Below, piece by piece: positions 18,856 to 30,725 of a stretch of DNA of 64,000 bases. The position numbers and the translations under genes are program-made. Every line of letters begins with the position of its first letter. The stretch's first letter is position 1. The notes under the pieces are model-generated. The model searched no databases. It was not told the DNA's origin and worked only from the letters and a program-made list of their open reading frames with translations. Where the stretch lies: the NCBI GenBank assembly GCA_023512835.1, contig CM042085.1:4931989-4995988 (forward strand), given 5' to 3'. The DNA is from Taxillus chinensis. Lineage: Eukaryota > Streptophyta > Magnoliopsida > Santalales > Loranthaceae.

Positions 18856-20040
18856 TTAGGTAAAGCCAACTCTTCCTTCATAAACATCTACCAGCTCAGG
18901 AATGTCGTGTCGATACATGGTGACAAACTTATCCAAGAAGCGCTTCTCGGGAACATTTGCAACGGTACTGAAGGACATAGGTTTCTTCAGTAGACCCTTT
19001 GACAACAGAATGGCAACAACGGTGAACCTTGGCTTAATCCTCTTCTCGAAACTATAGTTAAAGATCCATGGGGACCTAGCACAGTCAGCAGCTTGCCAGC
19101 CTGCCTTGTTCACAAAGAAATCCATCACCAGCTCAAACTTCTCCTCCGAGGCACACATAAACTGCGGGCACTTACGGACGGCGGCTTGTATTTGGTCTTC
19201 AGACCAGCCCCACCTCCTATATGACCCCATCTTACGTTCCCGTGTCGATTCTGTCAACTCAGCAAACAAAGTCAGAGCATGGATGAAACTGGCCTTCTCC
19301 GGATCATACCCTTTCTCAACAGCCTTATTGAAGCAGTCGCGAAGCCTTTCGGGATCCAGGCATAGTACACCCGGATGACAAGTTACTAACACAGACAAGA
19401 AAGGTCGGGGCATTCCCATCTCCCTCAGGAATGCAACGTTGGGAGCCATTGGGCGATAACAATTTAAAAGGCGTTTACCTGTCTTCAAAACCTTAACGAT
19501 TTCGCCATGGGCGAGACCAACATCGGTCTTCAGGAAATCTATGCAAAACCAGCCCTCGTTTTCGAGATTTTGCGTCAGGAACGCTGGTTGTTGGGAGACG
19601 ACGCTCCCGAGGTCGGCCCGGGAGATGCCAATAGACAGCAACTTTTCCAGTTTAGGCAAAAGGGTCTTTTGTGGGTCGGCCAGGAGAACCTTCGGCCGCC
19701 ATCTGATGACCCTGGAGATGTGGGCGTCGGTCAATCCGTAGGTCCTCAAGAGGTCGAGGACGGAGTCAGGGTTTCCGGGGCTCTCCAGCTTCACATTTCG
19801 GGACAGGGAGAGGGCTCTTTCTGGGGACAACCCACAAGAGTCCACCAGGTAAGACGTTGTAAAAGATTGTCTCTCGTCGCATTCGCGCTGTTCCTTCGGC
19901 GACAAGGATGAGGAGGCGAATCTGGTGACGAGGGATGGGTTGTTACGGTGAGCCGAAGACCAAAGCAATGGAGCGTTCAAGATTCGGGTGGTCGCGAGAG
20001 CTAGCTTTTTGGAGTGAAACCTTAGGAGTTGGAGGGTCAT
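18856..20040 (-). CDS. mTERF-family organelle protein (intronless)
   Basis: Single open frame of 394 aa. The N-terminus (residues 1 to about 45) is basic and Ser/Ala-rich with few acidic residues, as in mitochondrial or plastid targeting peptides, and ends near FASSSLSPK. The rest is built of mTERF repeats of about 30 residues, each with a Pro/Leu-rich helix pair: YLVDSCGLSPERAL, VLDLLRTYGLTDAHIS, VIRWRPKVLLADP, VVSQQPAFLTQNLE, VTCHPGVLCLDPERL, WSEDQIQAAVRKCPQFM. mTERF proteins bind organelle nucleic acid and affect transcription, splicing or translation; the specific target cannot be read from sequence. Intronless structure and length are typical of the large plant mTERF expansion. The frame is intact. 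Confidence 0.93.
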   Translation of the reverse strand: MTLQLLRFHSKKLALATTRILNAPLLWSSAHRNNPSLVTRFASSSLSPKEQRECDERQSFTTSYLVDSCGLSPERALSLSRNVKLESPGNPDSVLDLLRTYGLTDAHISRVIRWRPKVLLADPQKTLLPKLEKLLSIGISRADLGSVVSQQPAFLTQNLENEGWFCIDFLKTDVGLAHGEIVKVLKTGKRLLNCYRPMAPNVAFLREMGMPRPFLSVLVTCHPGVLCLDPERLRDCFNKAVEKGYDPEKASFIHALTLFAELTESTRERKMGSYRRWGWSEDQIQAAVRKCPQFMCASEEKFELVMDFFVNKAGWQAADCARSPWIFNYSFEKRIKPRFTVVAILLSKGLLKKPMSFSTVANVPEKRFLDKFVTMYRHDIPELVDVYEGRVGFT

Positions 20041-20829
20041 GTTAATATCAGTAGATGCGGAACGGATCTAGAGGGAGAGAGATTTGCGTCCGGAGGGCTT
20101 GGAAATTTGAGGAGGAAGAGACCTCGGTAAATTACGTTAGCTATCTATTTTAATATTATTGTTTTAAATTTAATTTAAATAATTATTTTTTAAAAAATTA
20201 TTATATTAATAAAATTAATTTAAGAACTAATATTTTTTTATATATTTTTAGCTAATTATATAATATTTTATTATTTTTAAAAATTCTAGTTTAAATAATT
20301 ATTTTTTATGTAACTAATTAATATTTTATTGTATTAAAATATTAATAAAATTAATTTAGAAAGTAGTAATGTCTTCTTTATATATAAGAAGTACTTTAGG
20401 AGCTACTTAATTTATGGAGTATTTAAGATGATAATTGGAACAACAAAAATATATAATTAATTTTCTATATTAAAGTAAGAATCATATGGGAAGAGAGTTA
20501 AAAATACTCTAAAATTAGGTTGGAAATTCAATGATAGATTTTAACAGCCGGTATCGTTCTAGTAAAATTTACATTTTTTTGTGATTTCTATATATATCAA
20601 GAATATTGACGTGTACAAATTCTTTTTATTATTTCTTTTGCGTTAAGATCTTAATGGCAACTAATGGAGCACGTGATGGAAACCCCATTTGTAGTGGTTA
20701 TCGGATAGAGGCCTTATGAAAACGATGGAGGAGATCCGACAACATATTACACGATTCATGACTTGCTTGTTGGGATAAACCTTAACACTAACAACAGGCC
20801 ACCAATTGATAGGATATGCCTTGAAAGAT
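20041..20829. other. mTERF upstream region and AT-rich DNA
   Basis: The first 100 bases are the GC-richer leader/promoter side of the mTERF gene; beyond about 20140 the sequence becomes very AT-rich. No TATA box was clearly placed and no gene is supported. Confidence 0.4.
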
Positions 20830-21460
20830 TTGCTCAAGGATGGCCTGAGACATAATTAGCCACCTCGTAATAAACCAGATAGCGATGTTGACTCAGAAGA
20901 TGAAACTGACGAGGGTTATGAATTGGTATAGCTAGTACAATGACAAAAGGAACAAGATGACTATCAACTAAAGGCAGAGCTTTTGAGTTTCAATAGGAAC
21001 TTATGTATTGAGGACTTTCTTGATTGGATTACAGAAGTAGAGCAGTTCTTTGAGATGATGGAGGTCCCTGACAAAAAGATAATGAGATACATGGCATTTA
21101 GATTGAAGGGTAGGGCTGCGATATGGTGGGATCAATTTACTGAAAAATCATCAATAACAAAGAGCAAGGAAAGGCACTTGTAAGGACATGGCATAGAATA
21201 AAACAATTTATTATGGAAAGGTTTCGCCACTAGATTATGAGTAGTATTTATCTTAATTACTACAAGATTGTTTATAAGATTCCAACAATAAGAGTGTGAC
21301 TAGGAATCTAGAACCTTATTCGTATGCTAAGCCAACACCAAGGGTGTGTTATAGGTGTAGGAAGCCCAGCTAACTATGTAATGCATGTCTAAATTGCTTT
21401 GGGTCAATAAAGTGGGTAAACACTCTTGAATTTGTAGAGGAAGAAGGAGATTGATTTATA
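20830..21460 (+). mobile_element. Degenerate Ty3/gypsy gag remnant
   Basis: A frame at 20983-21180 contains the gypsy gag core ([18 protein letters not shown], then [13 protein letters not shown]). After a break it continues as TWHRIKQFIMERF, and near 21325-21395 it shows a decayed zinc knuckle (VCYRCRKP ... CNACLN). An acidic stretch (SDVDSEDETDEGYEL) precedes it near 20880. Several stops interrupt it. No LTRs or pol are adjacent. Confidence 0.82.
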
Positions 21461-21842
21461 TGAGGGAGCATAAATCGTAAAAGGATAGAGAGCATGTCAA
21501 TCATGCAATACAACATGTTTTGTATGCATCAAAGCAAGATGATTTGAGTCAATAAAACAACATATTTCACTCATGTTATATAATTATCCAAAAGGTTTGT
21601 GCCTTACTCGAAGATAACAAGGAACAAATACGTGTAAATTATTTATGACACATAATGTATAAGATAGTTTTTATGTGATTTAAAAGTGATTTATTTTTCA
21701 TAATTGGAATGTGTGAATATTCTTTCCTCTTTTTTAAAATTTGAATATCATATTTATAATCCTCTTAATATTCATTGTCTCGACAATTTTTTTTTTAAAA
21801 AAAGGAAAAAAATAATATTGCCTAATTAATAAGCTGCCGCCG

Positions 21843-21854
21843 CCCTAACCCTAA
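21843..21854 (+). promoter_or_regulatory. Telo-box-like motif upstream of F-box copy A
   Basis: CCCTAACCCTAA lies about 155 bases before the likely ATG. Telo-boxes of this type occur near transcription starts of many plant genes. The same motif occurs in reverse complement at 41121-41132 before copy B, within the duplicated promoter. Confidence 0.4.
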
Positions 21855-22007
21855 CACACAAAGCCGCCGCCCACTAATTAAAACCAAAAAAAATGATAAT
21901 AATATCTGCCAAGCGCCCGGTCCCGGTGCGAGTCTTGGGTTACGAATACCGAGGGAGAGACAGGGCACGAAGTGGATCGAGCGAGCGAGCGAGCGAAGGA
22001 GAGAGAG

Positions 22008-23416
22008 ATGAGGTCCCGCGTCGCCACAACCAACAGAAGCAGTGGGAGAAGGAGAAGCAGGACGATTACGGGGTCATCCACCCCTGTCCACCAAGACAAC
22101 AACAAGGCGTTGTTGTTGGCGCCGGAGCTTCCTTGTGAATTGATCGAGGATGTGCTTGCGAGGCTCCCCGTGAAGTCCGTCTTGCGGTTCAAGCTGGTCT
22201 GCAGGCCATGGCACTCCCTCCTTTCCCACCCCGATTTCATCACCGCCCACCGCAACCACCATTCCAGCCGTGGAGGAGATCTCACCACCAGATTTTTGGT
22301 TTCGATCGACACTGCTAGTAAGACTGCCAAGTCCTACTCCCTCGCCTCTGTCTTAAGCAATAACCCCCCCCTCCTCAGTCTCCTCTGCTACTGCTAGTGC
22401 CCCCCCTGAAACTGCAGATGAATTTCCCCATGCCTTCTTTAAGTTTTTCCAGCTTTCCGGTAAACGTGGTAAGGGCCATATGATTGGCACCTGCAACGGG
22501 CTGTTTTGCCTGCAACGCTCAGTCTCCTCAAGGGCTGTTTCGTTCACTCTATGGAACCCTTCCACCAGGCTAATCAAGCGAACTTGCCCTCCTTGGCATC
22601 ATTTCAAAACCTCATGCGCGTTCGATCCCTTATTCGGGTTTGGTTACGATGCGTGTTTTGACGATTACAAGGTGGTGGTACTCCATTTGCAAGATTGTCT
22701 TCCTCGCGTTCACGTCGATGTTTTCTCTCTCAAGGCCAATTCATGGAGGACAACGGAACCCACTTTTCCCCTTGCCTTTCCTTATCTTGAAGACGAATAT
22801 AATTTGGGCGTCTTGCTTCGTGGAGCTCTCCATTGGAATGTAAGATCGGCTCTTCTTTCATTCAACTTAGCCACGGAGGAGTTCCGATTGCTGCCCCACC
22901 CTTTTCTACTTATCTCTCGGATCCACCTTGGTGTTCTGGATGGATGCCTCTGCGCTCTTCTCACACACATGGATTCTTCGGTGAACGTGTGGATCATGAA
23001 AGAATATGCCGTCGAATCATCATGGGCCTTGCTGGCCTCTCTAAAACGTCCCCCCTGATTTGGAGGAGTATCCACCTTCCCTGCACCTTCCCAATATTTC
23101 TCCCAGTACCTTGCAGAATTTGATGTGTAACGATGTGAGGTGCGCCATCAGTCTCGCTCGTCTCAAGGATAAGTCACCCAAGCATTCGGTCATTGGACTC
23201 CTTTGCAGAGGTCGGAGAATTGGAATCTATGAGGAGAGCCTAGTTTCCCCGTACGCAAACAGCAGTAAGGGGCATCCAACAAAACTTCTAACCTGTCTCT
23301 CGTCCTGCTTATTTCTAATTCCATATAAGCTTAGTGTTGTTCATTGCATGCATGCATATATACACGTATCATCTTTATTATCATCGATCGTTTCTGCTGC
23401 ACAATGCACTGGTTGA
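22008..23416 (+). pseudogene. F-box/FBA protein, copy A (two frame breaks)
   Basis: F-box proteins are substrate adaptors of SCF E3 ubiquitin ligases. The ATG at 22008 (MRSRVATTNRSS) is chosen because copy B shares it. Residues about 41-80 are an F-box (LPCELIEDVLARLPVKSVLR ... CRPWHSLLSHPDF). The F-box-associated region follows (GTCNGLFCL, LWNPSTRLIKR, GFGYDACFDDYKVV, SFNLATEEFRLLP, VNVWIMKEYAVESSWALL), as in CPR1-like F-box proteins. The frame breaks at a C8 tract (about 22364-22371) and at a C6 tract (about 23050-23055), compared with C7 and C5 in the copies that stay open there. With both breaks set aside, the span is the length of a protein of about 468 aa. Either a pseudogene or homopolymer miscalls. 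Confidence 0.85.
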
Positions 23417-24165
23417 TCGATGATAAGTTCATATGTTCATTGATTCTTCTGCTCTTTAATAATTGTTATTTGTTTTGTAAAGCCCGCCAGCTTGACATCC
23501 TCATTCTGTTTACGACGGGCATGTTGTTGCTCTAGGTGATCTGTTCAGTTACGTGTCCGATAAATAACATATGGCTTATCTCTTTATTTAGTTGCTATTT
23601 AAATAATTAATTGCTTATGTCTTTGTTATTATAATTCTTGTAAGCAAGTCTATTTAGGGCAGCTGGAAAAAAAATAAAGACATGAAAGTTATTTGATAAA
23701 TCATCCTCCTGATCTTATTCTTCTTCTTCCCTCTTTTCCAAAATTAATCATATCATGATTAATTTGTCTTTCAAAATAGAAAAAAAAAAGTGAAAGCAAT
23801 GTAGTGAATAAAATAACGGGTTTGACATCCTTAAAGTTTCAGATTAAGCATGTTTTCGTGGCTTGTTGATGTTATGTGGTCAACTTATGATGCCACCGAC
23901 CTACTTCCTTATTTTGCTTTTAAAATTACAATAGACGGGTATATTAATTAGAACTTTAGTTTGGCCTGTGCATGATCACTTGAAATAGATGCTATAATAT
24001 AATTCTTATTTTTGTTATGGCACAAGCCGCTCTTTATTATTTTATTAATAATAATAATATGGGTATTATTGTTTGCTTCTGTTGTTTTGTTTTTATCCTT
24101 TTCTTCGGGTAAATCATATTATCCATATATTTTTATATTTTACCTATTGTCGTATGAAAATGGAG
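23417..24165 (+). repeat. 3' flank of F-box copy A, shared with copies B and C
   Basis: Downstream DNA matches the flanks of copies B (minus strand below 39570) and C (61092 onward), including the stretch near 23484-23520 (GACATCCTCATTCTG in A) and 23830-24160. It is clearly more diverged than B is from C, and contains about 220 extra bases near 23536-23764. Confidence 0.7.
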
Positions 24166-24166
24166 T

Positions 24167-24168
<2 letters not shown>

Positions 24169-24209
<41 letters not shown>

Positions 24210-24255
24210 CGGGGGGGGGGGGGGGGGGGGGGGGGGGTGGGGGGTTTTATGGTTT

Positions 24256-24315
<60 letters not shown>

Positions 24316-24390
24316 TTGGGTTTTTTTTTTAATGGATTTTTTTTTTGTTTTTGGGGGGGTAAATAATTAGTTTAATTTTTATTTACCTCA
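24169..24390. repeat. Extreme poly-G / poly-T low-complexity run
   Basis: About 75 bases of nearly pure G (single C at 24210, T at 24238) run into about 55 bases of pure T and further T/G runs. It replaces about 400 bases that copies B and C have at this point. Such length and abruptness suggest a sequencing or assembly artefact; if real it would be a strong G-quadruplex former. Confidence 0.9.
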
Positions 24391-24419
24391 TCTTTTTTTT
24401 TTTTTTATTATACTTCTTG

Positions 24420-25700
24420 AATAGCCAGTGGCTAAAATGATTATGATTTGAATAGAAAACTTTGTCATGGAGGCTCATTTATTTTAAGCATAATTAACTT
24501 TTTCCAATGACATTGGATTGTACATACGCATAATTGCTCGAAAATTAAAAATATGTTTAGTGTGATTTTTGATTTCATGTTTTAAAAGATATTTTTAAAA
24601 ATTATATTTAAAAATTATTTTCCGCCAATTTGATTTTTTTTTTCTGCAAAAGTTGGAAAACTCTATGGGTAATTCTACTGACCGGCAAAGAATAAGATAA
24701 TAACATAAAGGCACAAAAGAATTGAAGAAAGTGTCAAAGTAGCAAAACTAAATTGGGTGAAGTCATGTCTTGTAAAAATTCGCATATCTCTCGACATACC
24801 ACAATTACGGCTAAAGTTTAGTATTTTTAAAAATTATCCCGATATTCATCTAAATATAATATAAGTAAATTTACAATCACATAGCGCAAATATCATTTTG
24901 GATTTTTTAAAACATATCATTCAGATAATATTATGTCACATCATCATCTCGGTTAATATCAAAAAATTTTTAAAATAGTAAACTTTTAAAAATAATGCCA
25001 AATCAACAAGAAAGAGAAGAAAAAAAAGAATAATAAGAACAAGAGAGTGGCGGAGAGAGAGGCCAGCAAAGAGATACAACGACAACTATGATGTTAATGT
25101 CTTTGTAAAGATATTAGAATTTTAATATTTGATGTATAATAATCGATAAGTCGGTTAGTCAAACCATCTCGCTCACACCTGGTTGAAAATTATTTCATTA
25201 TCATGGATGTATTATGAATAGCCAGTGGTTGATCTTTTATCAACATCGAGAAAGTGATCATGATTTGTGAATAGAAAGCTTTGACATAACCAATTTGTAT
25301 AGCCGGATAACTGCTTGAAAATTAAGGGTGTGTTTAGTTTTGTTTTTTATTTTCTGTTTTAAAAATTATATTTAAAAATAGTTTTTGTCTTTTTTTTTTT
25401 AGGTTGGAAAACTCAATGGCAACTCTATTAGCTAGCTAAGAATAAGATAATAGGATAAAAGCACAAAGAATTGAAGACAACACATTTCTCGAAAAACAAT
25501 AGTTACGACTAAAGTTTATTATTTTAAAAAATAGTCTTGATATTCATTCGAATGATATAGGCGAATTTACAATCGGATGCTAACATAATGCAATGTCATT
25601 TGGATGATAAATTTTTTAAAAAACACATTATCGGAATAATATTATGTCACATCACCATCCAGGTGAATATCAAGACTTTTTTGAAATAGTAAACTTAAAA
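24420..25700 (+). repeat. Two diverged units of the F-box-flank repeat
   Basis: 24424-25010 and 25213-25700 are related to one another and to 62000-62460 and the minus strand of about 38200-38640. All share the landmarks GAATAGCC..TGGTT, CTTTGTCATGGAGG, ATATGTTTAGTGTG and GAAGAAAGT. The part at 25030-25130 also matches 61815-61910. This shows a family of about 0.6-0.8 kb arrayed twice beside copy A. A smaller piece recurs at about 28281-28400. Confidence 0.65.
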
Positions 25701-26094
25701 AAACAAGCCAAGCCCGTTATGGTTATGAATGCCTCAATATAATCATCCACATAACTAAAATGAAAGTGACACCCATATTTTCTCAAACTACCTTCAAGTA
25801 CTAAACTATAATGATTTCTTAAATGGTTTATATTTATATATAAACTGTTATGTATCAATAATAAAAAATTTAATACATAATTATATGAGACTCGATCAAA
25901 AAAAAATTATAAAAGTAAAATTTTGAATTAAATATTAAATTTCCACAATTTTTAAAATTAAATTTTCAATTGACATTTATAATAATGAATTATACATATA
26001 ATTTAAATATACTTTAAAATTTTAATTAAATACTTACATATTAAATTCTGAAACTTTAATTATAAATATAAATTAATTAACTTAGTGGGTGTGA

Positions 26095-26269
26095 GTAGAA
26101 ATAGCAACGGAATGAGTTTGTGATGGATTACCTCTACTTTGAACGTGTCACATCTAGGAAAAACTCATCAAAATTTGGTTCAAACTCAATTACGTTGATC
26201 TAAAACCCATCCTAATAAGGTTCAAACGGGACAAGTACCCGACATAACTCGCAAGATTGTCATCTCTAC
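26095..26269. mobile_element. Possible small MITE
   Basis: The left end GTAGAAATAGCAAC and the reverse-complemented right end GTAGAGATGACAATC are imperfect inverted repeats of about 14 bp around a 175-bp non-coding segment. No convincing target-site duplication is visible. Confidence 0.3.
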
Positions 26270-26953
26270 ATGTAATAGGAATGAGTTTGGGAAAGGTCAC
26301 CCTTATTCCGAACTCGTGGCAGGTTAGACAAATTCATCTCAATAATATCGTGATGGAATACCCGACATGACTCATCCCAGTATTATCCCTTATTGAGAAT
26401 ATCCCTTCGCTATTTCATTTAAAATGCCATAACTCATGGCTAATCATGGGTATTGGACATGTTTTGTCAATAATCTATTAGTATCTACAATCAAGCTTTG
26501 TCAAATTTTATTTCTTGAATTTTATTGTAATTACAATTTCAAAATTAATATGAATGTTTTTAAGTTTTTTTTGTTTAATTAGCTTATAATAACAAATTTC
26601 AATTGACGTGGCACATATCACATCTGTTGTTTCTTTGGTTTTATTTTTCTTAAAAAAAATCCACTGGATAAAAAATTATTAGATTAAAAAAATCCACTGG
26701 TTAAAATATAAAAAATTAGATTAATTATTGTTGGATCAAACCAATAATTTGAAAGATGGAGATGAAACTCTATGTAGTTTGATTTGAGATCTCTACGTTT
26801 CTCTATTTCTAACATGTTGCAAAAGATAAGCTTAAATGTCAAACTCAAATTCACTCTTGAGCGATACGTTAAGAATAGGATACATAATCATGAGGCAGAT
26901 CATTGTGAGTGTCGACAAAAGACTCGGTAAATAACCGAGATATCGTAATATAC

Positions 26954-27510
26954 GAGTAAGGAATGTTAATGCGAACTAAAACATCCGAGTCTTCCATTCA
27001 CACGAGTAAGGAAATAAAGACGCGGAATAAGAATTTGAGTCTTCCACTCGCACGGAGTAAAGAAATAAAGAAGCGGAATAAGGATCTGAATCTTCCACTC
27101 GCATGGAGTAAGGAAATGAAAACACATAATAAGCATCCGAGTCTTCCACTAACATGGAGTAAGAAGCGTTAATGCGGAATAAGGAATCCAAGTGATCAAT
27201 GATATAGAGTAATGAACAATGATACGAATAAGGGATCCGAGTGTTCACCGACACTTGAGTAAGAACGCGATACGAATAAGGGATCCAAGTGCTCATTGAC
27301 ACGGAGTAAGAAACACGATACGGAATAAGGGATCCGAGTGCTCATTAACACGGAATAAAGAACGCTGATACGGAATAAGAAATTTGAGTACTTCATTAAT
27401 ACAGAGTAAAAAACCTTAATAAGGAATAAGCATCTGAGTCTTCCCTTAGCACGGATTAAGGAACCTTAATACAGAATAAGCATCTGAGTCTTCCAATAGC
27501 TCGGAATAAG
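26954..27510. repeat. Minisatellite, about 11 units of about 50 bp
   Basis: Eleven diverged units of 47-51 bp, each starting near GAGTAAG(G/A)AA and containing (G)GAATAAG..ATC(C/T)GAGT(C/G) about 20 bases later. Adjacent units are most alike, as expected for local tandem amplification. The open frames across it (Ser/Tyr/Arg-rich on the minus strand) are repeat artefacts. Confidence 0.9.
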
Positions 27511-27780
27511 TCTCCATACTCCTAAATAAGAAGATGTTGCTCCAATTACTCCCTATGTCAGATTAGCGCATCAACACTCAAACAACTCGTTGTGTCTCGA
27601 TGTAAGATAAAACCTTTAATGGAATTGGAACTATGCAAAACAAATTTAATACGTTCATGCTTTCAATATCTCGAGTCCCTCATCTACAACATTTAAAGAA
27701 GTGACACTTTCCAAGGAGAAGATCATCAATGCAGCTCATTACCTGGGAAAAGCTAGTTTAAGTTCCATGATGTCTATTCA

Positions 27781-28065
27781 AGGGATGTATATAAATATAC
27801 AGTCACACATACTTGTAAGTCGTGTGTTTTAGAATTTGAATAATCGGTGCTAGAGTGTGAGTTAAAAATACAGAAAGAAAAGTCATTGAGTCTCTATACG
27901 AGAGAGAAAGATACTATTTCGGTAGATAAAAAGTTTGTGCAAACGGGTTTGTCTACTTTTCATTTTGTTGTACTTATCATATGATAATAAAACAAAATAC
28001 TTTCACTATATCTGATTGTCTTTTCGCATTGATTTCATCTTTTAATCGGTAGTAGTATTATGCCA
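27781..28065 (+). promoter_or_regulatory. LTR-like module (TATA box plus polyadenylation signal)
   Basis: TATAAATA at 27790-27797 is followed about 195 bases later by AATAAAAC (27986-27993), the spacing of a U3-R-U5 unit, directly after the minisatellite. This could be a solo LTR with the minisatellite in its U3. I could not define matching TG/CA ends or a target duplication. Confidence 0.3.
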
Positions 28066-29290
28066 AGTAGAAAAGAAAAAATTTTCAAAGAGCCTTTCAC
28101 CCCCATATAGGCTCTCGGGGACCATGAATTATTTAAGATATTTTTCTTTTACCAAAAATCTAACCTAACCAATAGATAAAAAAAGTATCCACATTTGAAT
28201 ATTTTGTATTATAAACAGAGCCACACACTAAAAATAGTTATTATCAAAAATATTTATTTCTTGACTAACTGGTAAAAATAAAATTAAAGGCACAAACAAC
28301 TGAAGAAAGTGACAAACTAGCAAAAAATAAATTTATTGAAATCATGTGATGTGAACAAACAAACAACACATTTCTCGAATCATGATGTTGAATTGAAATG
28401 ATATGAAGATGGTTGAGACCTTGACACCTGCCTGCAATCGATGAGCCATACCGTTTGCAGCCACAAAAATTCAGCTACCACTTTATTTATTTTCCGTATA
28501 TATTTATCGAAATTGGCCAAACAAAGATGAAGAGAACTGCCTAAAAAAAGAAGCGGCAAGGATTAAAATGGCACAAAATAGAACAATCATTTATATTTAT
28601 GAGCTTGGATGAGACCAACAGAACTAGGACGAAAGATCCCAATTGAGATCGGGTTTAAAAAAACACTATCACGAATACAACTAACACTTAACATGTATAT
28701 CTTGTTTTTTTTAATTAAAAAAAGGAATGGATGAAAAATACTAAAAAGCTTATAAATTGTCGATCCAAGAACTAAGGCCGGGCTCGTTTGTTTAGCACAG
28801 TTGTTTTCTAAAATAAAATATAGATTTAAAAAAAGAGAGAAAATAAAGTTTGTCACAAAACAAGTTTTTGGGAATCTATTTCTAAATATAAGTAGCAACT
28901 TTCTCTTTGAACTTTCATCGTGTGGGGGATGGGGGAAGGAAGGAATTAATAAGTGTGAAATTTTTATGAGACATAAAATAAAATAGCAACATGAATTGAT
29001 TTCCCAACTAAAATCCTGGATCCTCCATTGAATACCAGAGCTAATTCTTTGTAGAATTGGGTTAGATCAATTTGCTTTGAATTGATTTTGGGAGAGCAAT
29101 GAAATAGCAAAGAATGAGAAAGTGAAAATTTGTAAAACTATTTTGGGAACATATAAAATCATAATTTTTAAATGAAAAATGTTACATACAATTGGGATTT
29201 GATAATCTTTAGATATCCATCAATCAATCACGATTTTATAATGATATCGCGAGTAAAAAAAAATTAATTTAACCACATTATATAAAGAAA
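28066..29290. other. Intergenic DNA with scraps of dispersed repeats
   Basis: Near 28281-28400 is a scrap of the F-box-flank repeat (GAAGAAAGTGACAAACTAGC). Near 28775-28915 is a diverged copy of the family tandemly repeated at 62641-63474 (shared GGGCTCGTTTGTTTAGCAC and AACTTTCAT landmarks). No gene is supported. Confidence 0.5.
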
Positions 29291-29329
29291 CATTTTCAAT
29301 TTAGCTTTTTATCGGTTCGTAGTAAAGTT

Positions 29330-30070
29330 ATACGCCCACACCCCAGCGGGCGGAGGAGTCCGTGAGCCGAGCCGGTAACGCAAAGTAAGGACAGCTCCTC
29401 CACCCAGGTTGGAGGAAAATAGGTCGTTTGTCCACGTGTAAATTGTGTAACTTTGATGTCCCCTTTTTGCAAAACCACCAGGCGTTCTTTCTTTTTTTGT
29501 CCAAAAAAAAGGAAGACGAGCAATGGCACGCCCACGGCATCGTCTCTCCCCCTTTGTCTCTTCTTGCCTTTTTGACGTGCAGTAGCAGTGTCAAACCCCC
29601 CGCCTGGGGCGCGATGGGGCGCTGTGTTGCACGAATCGATCCCAATCAGAGCCCCTGCCTCCACCGCCTCCTGCCGCTCCCCACCAATTCCAGCCTTGGG
29701 GGTTTTCGGCAGAAACAGGGAGCTTGCACGCTGTTTCCGCCGTTGCGCGGGGGAACGTCCACTTGAGTCTCCGGGTCAGGCGAGCCACGTGCCGCTCCGT
29801 CACCGGCACACTGAACGTGCTCCTGTAGTGCCGCCGCTGGTCGGCGCCACAACCCACATGGGGGGGGCCGGCACCTCTCCTTCCTGGGCGCGCGCCTGGC
29901 AGATCTGATTGTGCCGAGGATCCAGATGGGGCAACTCCGGGATGTGGTGGATCCGATCTTTAGTGTCTTCCGCTTGGGACACCTTCGATTCCGGCGAAGA
30001 GGGGTTGGGGCAGTAGCTCAGCTGGCGTTGGCGGCGACAAAGAGAGGTGGTGAATTTTGCCGAAGCGCAT
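29330..30070. other. GC-rich block of unknown origin
   Basis: Markedly GC-rich compared with the AT-rich surroundings, with overlapping open frames on both strands, none over about 225 codons and none that I recognise. It contains CACGTG (G-box) motifs and an 8-G run near 29861. It could be a decayed gene or a detached promoter island; I do not assign a function. Confidence 0.4.
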
Positions 30071-30504
30071 AAGAAAAGAGAGGCAAACACGATTAAACAT
30101 TTACACATAAATATTTTACACGTGGACAAATTAAATACTGACACGTTTGTGGGTTGAAGGAATTTCCTCCAACCTAGGTTGGACAAATTAAACAAGCCGA
30201 CGTCGTATCGTATCCAGTGACGGCAGGAAACAGACTGAACTATTAAATGACGATATGTGCTGCGTTTGATATTATTTGGATTGATAGCCGTTCGATTCGA
30301 TTGCGCGAAAGAATTGTTGATGTGGCATGATCCAGTTGGGAACCCAAAGTTCCTTCCTACCTGAGATGAGAATTGAGAATTGACAATTGAGATGCTCGAC
30401 TGGCAGTAGCGTAGCACAACTAAACCAGAAATTAACTCGGGCTTTCCAGTTTCCACCACGTGTTGGTTGTCATACAATTAACACCCAACGCCATTGCTGC
30501 TCGT

Positions 30505-30586
30505 CTCCCAAACCTCTTGAGCAAATGAACAAATGGTCGATCCAGTCTGGCTCCCAAACCTCTTGAGCAAATGAACAAATGGTCGA
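30505..30586. repeat. Direct repeat, 36 bp, 46 bp period
   Basis: Bases 30505-30540 recur exactly at 30551-30586, separated by 10 bases. No coding role seen. Confidence 0.9.
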
Positions 30587-30725
30587 GTAATCGAGAGATT
30601 CAGTCTTGCCATTTGGACAGCAATCAGACCCAGAGGCAGAGGCCGACTAGACGGACACCTACCGCTCTGCCTATGCTATTGAATACCAGAATCAGCTGGA
30701 TGAATGACAAGCAAAGCAAGACTTT

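Noticed and set aside
19507..19911. Plus-strand open frame opposite the mTERF gene
   Set aside because: Antisense shadow of repeats clearly readable on the minus strand.
24012..24332. Gly/Phe-rich open frame of 106 codons
   Set aside because: Created by the poly-G and poly-T run.
26963..27396. Repeat-containing small proteins on both strands
   Set aside because: Frames through the ~50-bp minisatellite; the frame changes between units and there is no start context.
26954..27510. CRISPR-like array
   Set aside because: Units are head-to-tail diverged repeats without distinct unique spacers, in a plant nuclear context.
30010..30060. tRNA-like A-box motif (TAGCTCAGCTGG)
   Set aside because: No matching B-box (GGTTCGA-type) follows at the right distance and no cloverleaf can be folded, so it is a chance match.
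29296..30477. Several overlapping open frames in the GC-rich block as one or more genes
   Set aside because: None shows a recognisable motif. One minus-strand stretch (KDRIHHIPELP) faintly resembles the start of an F-box but does not continue in any frame.
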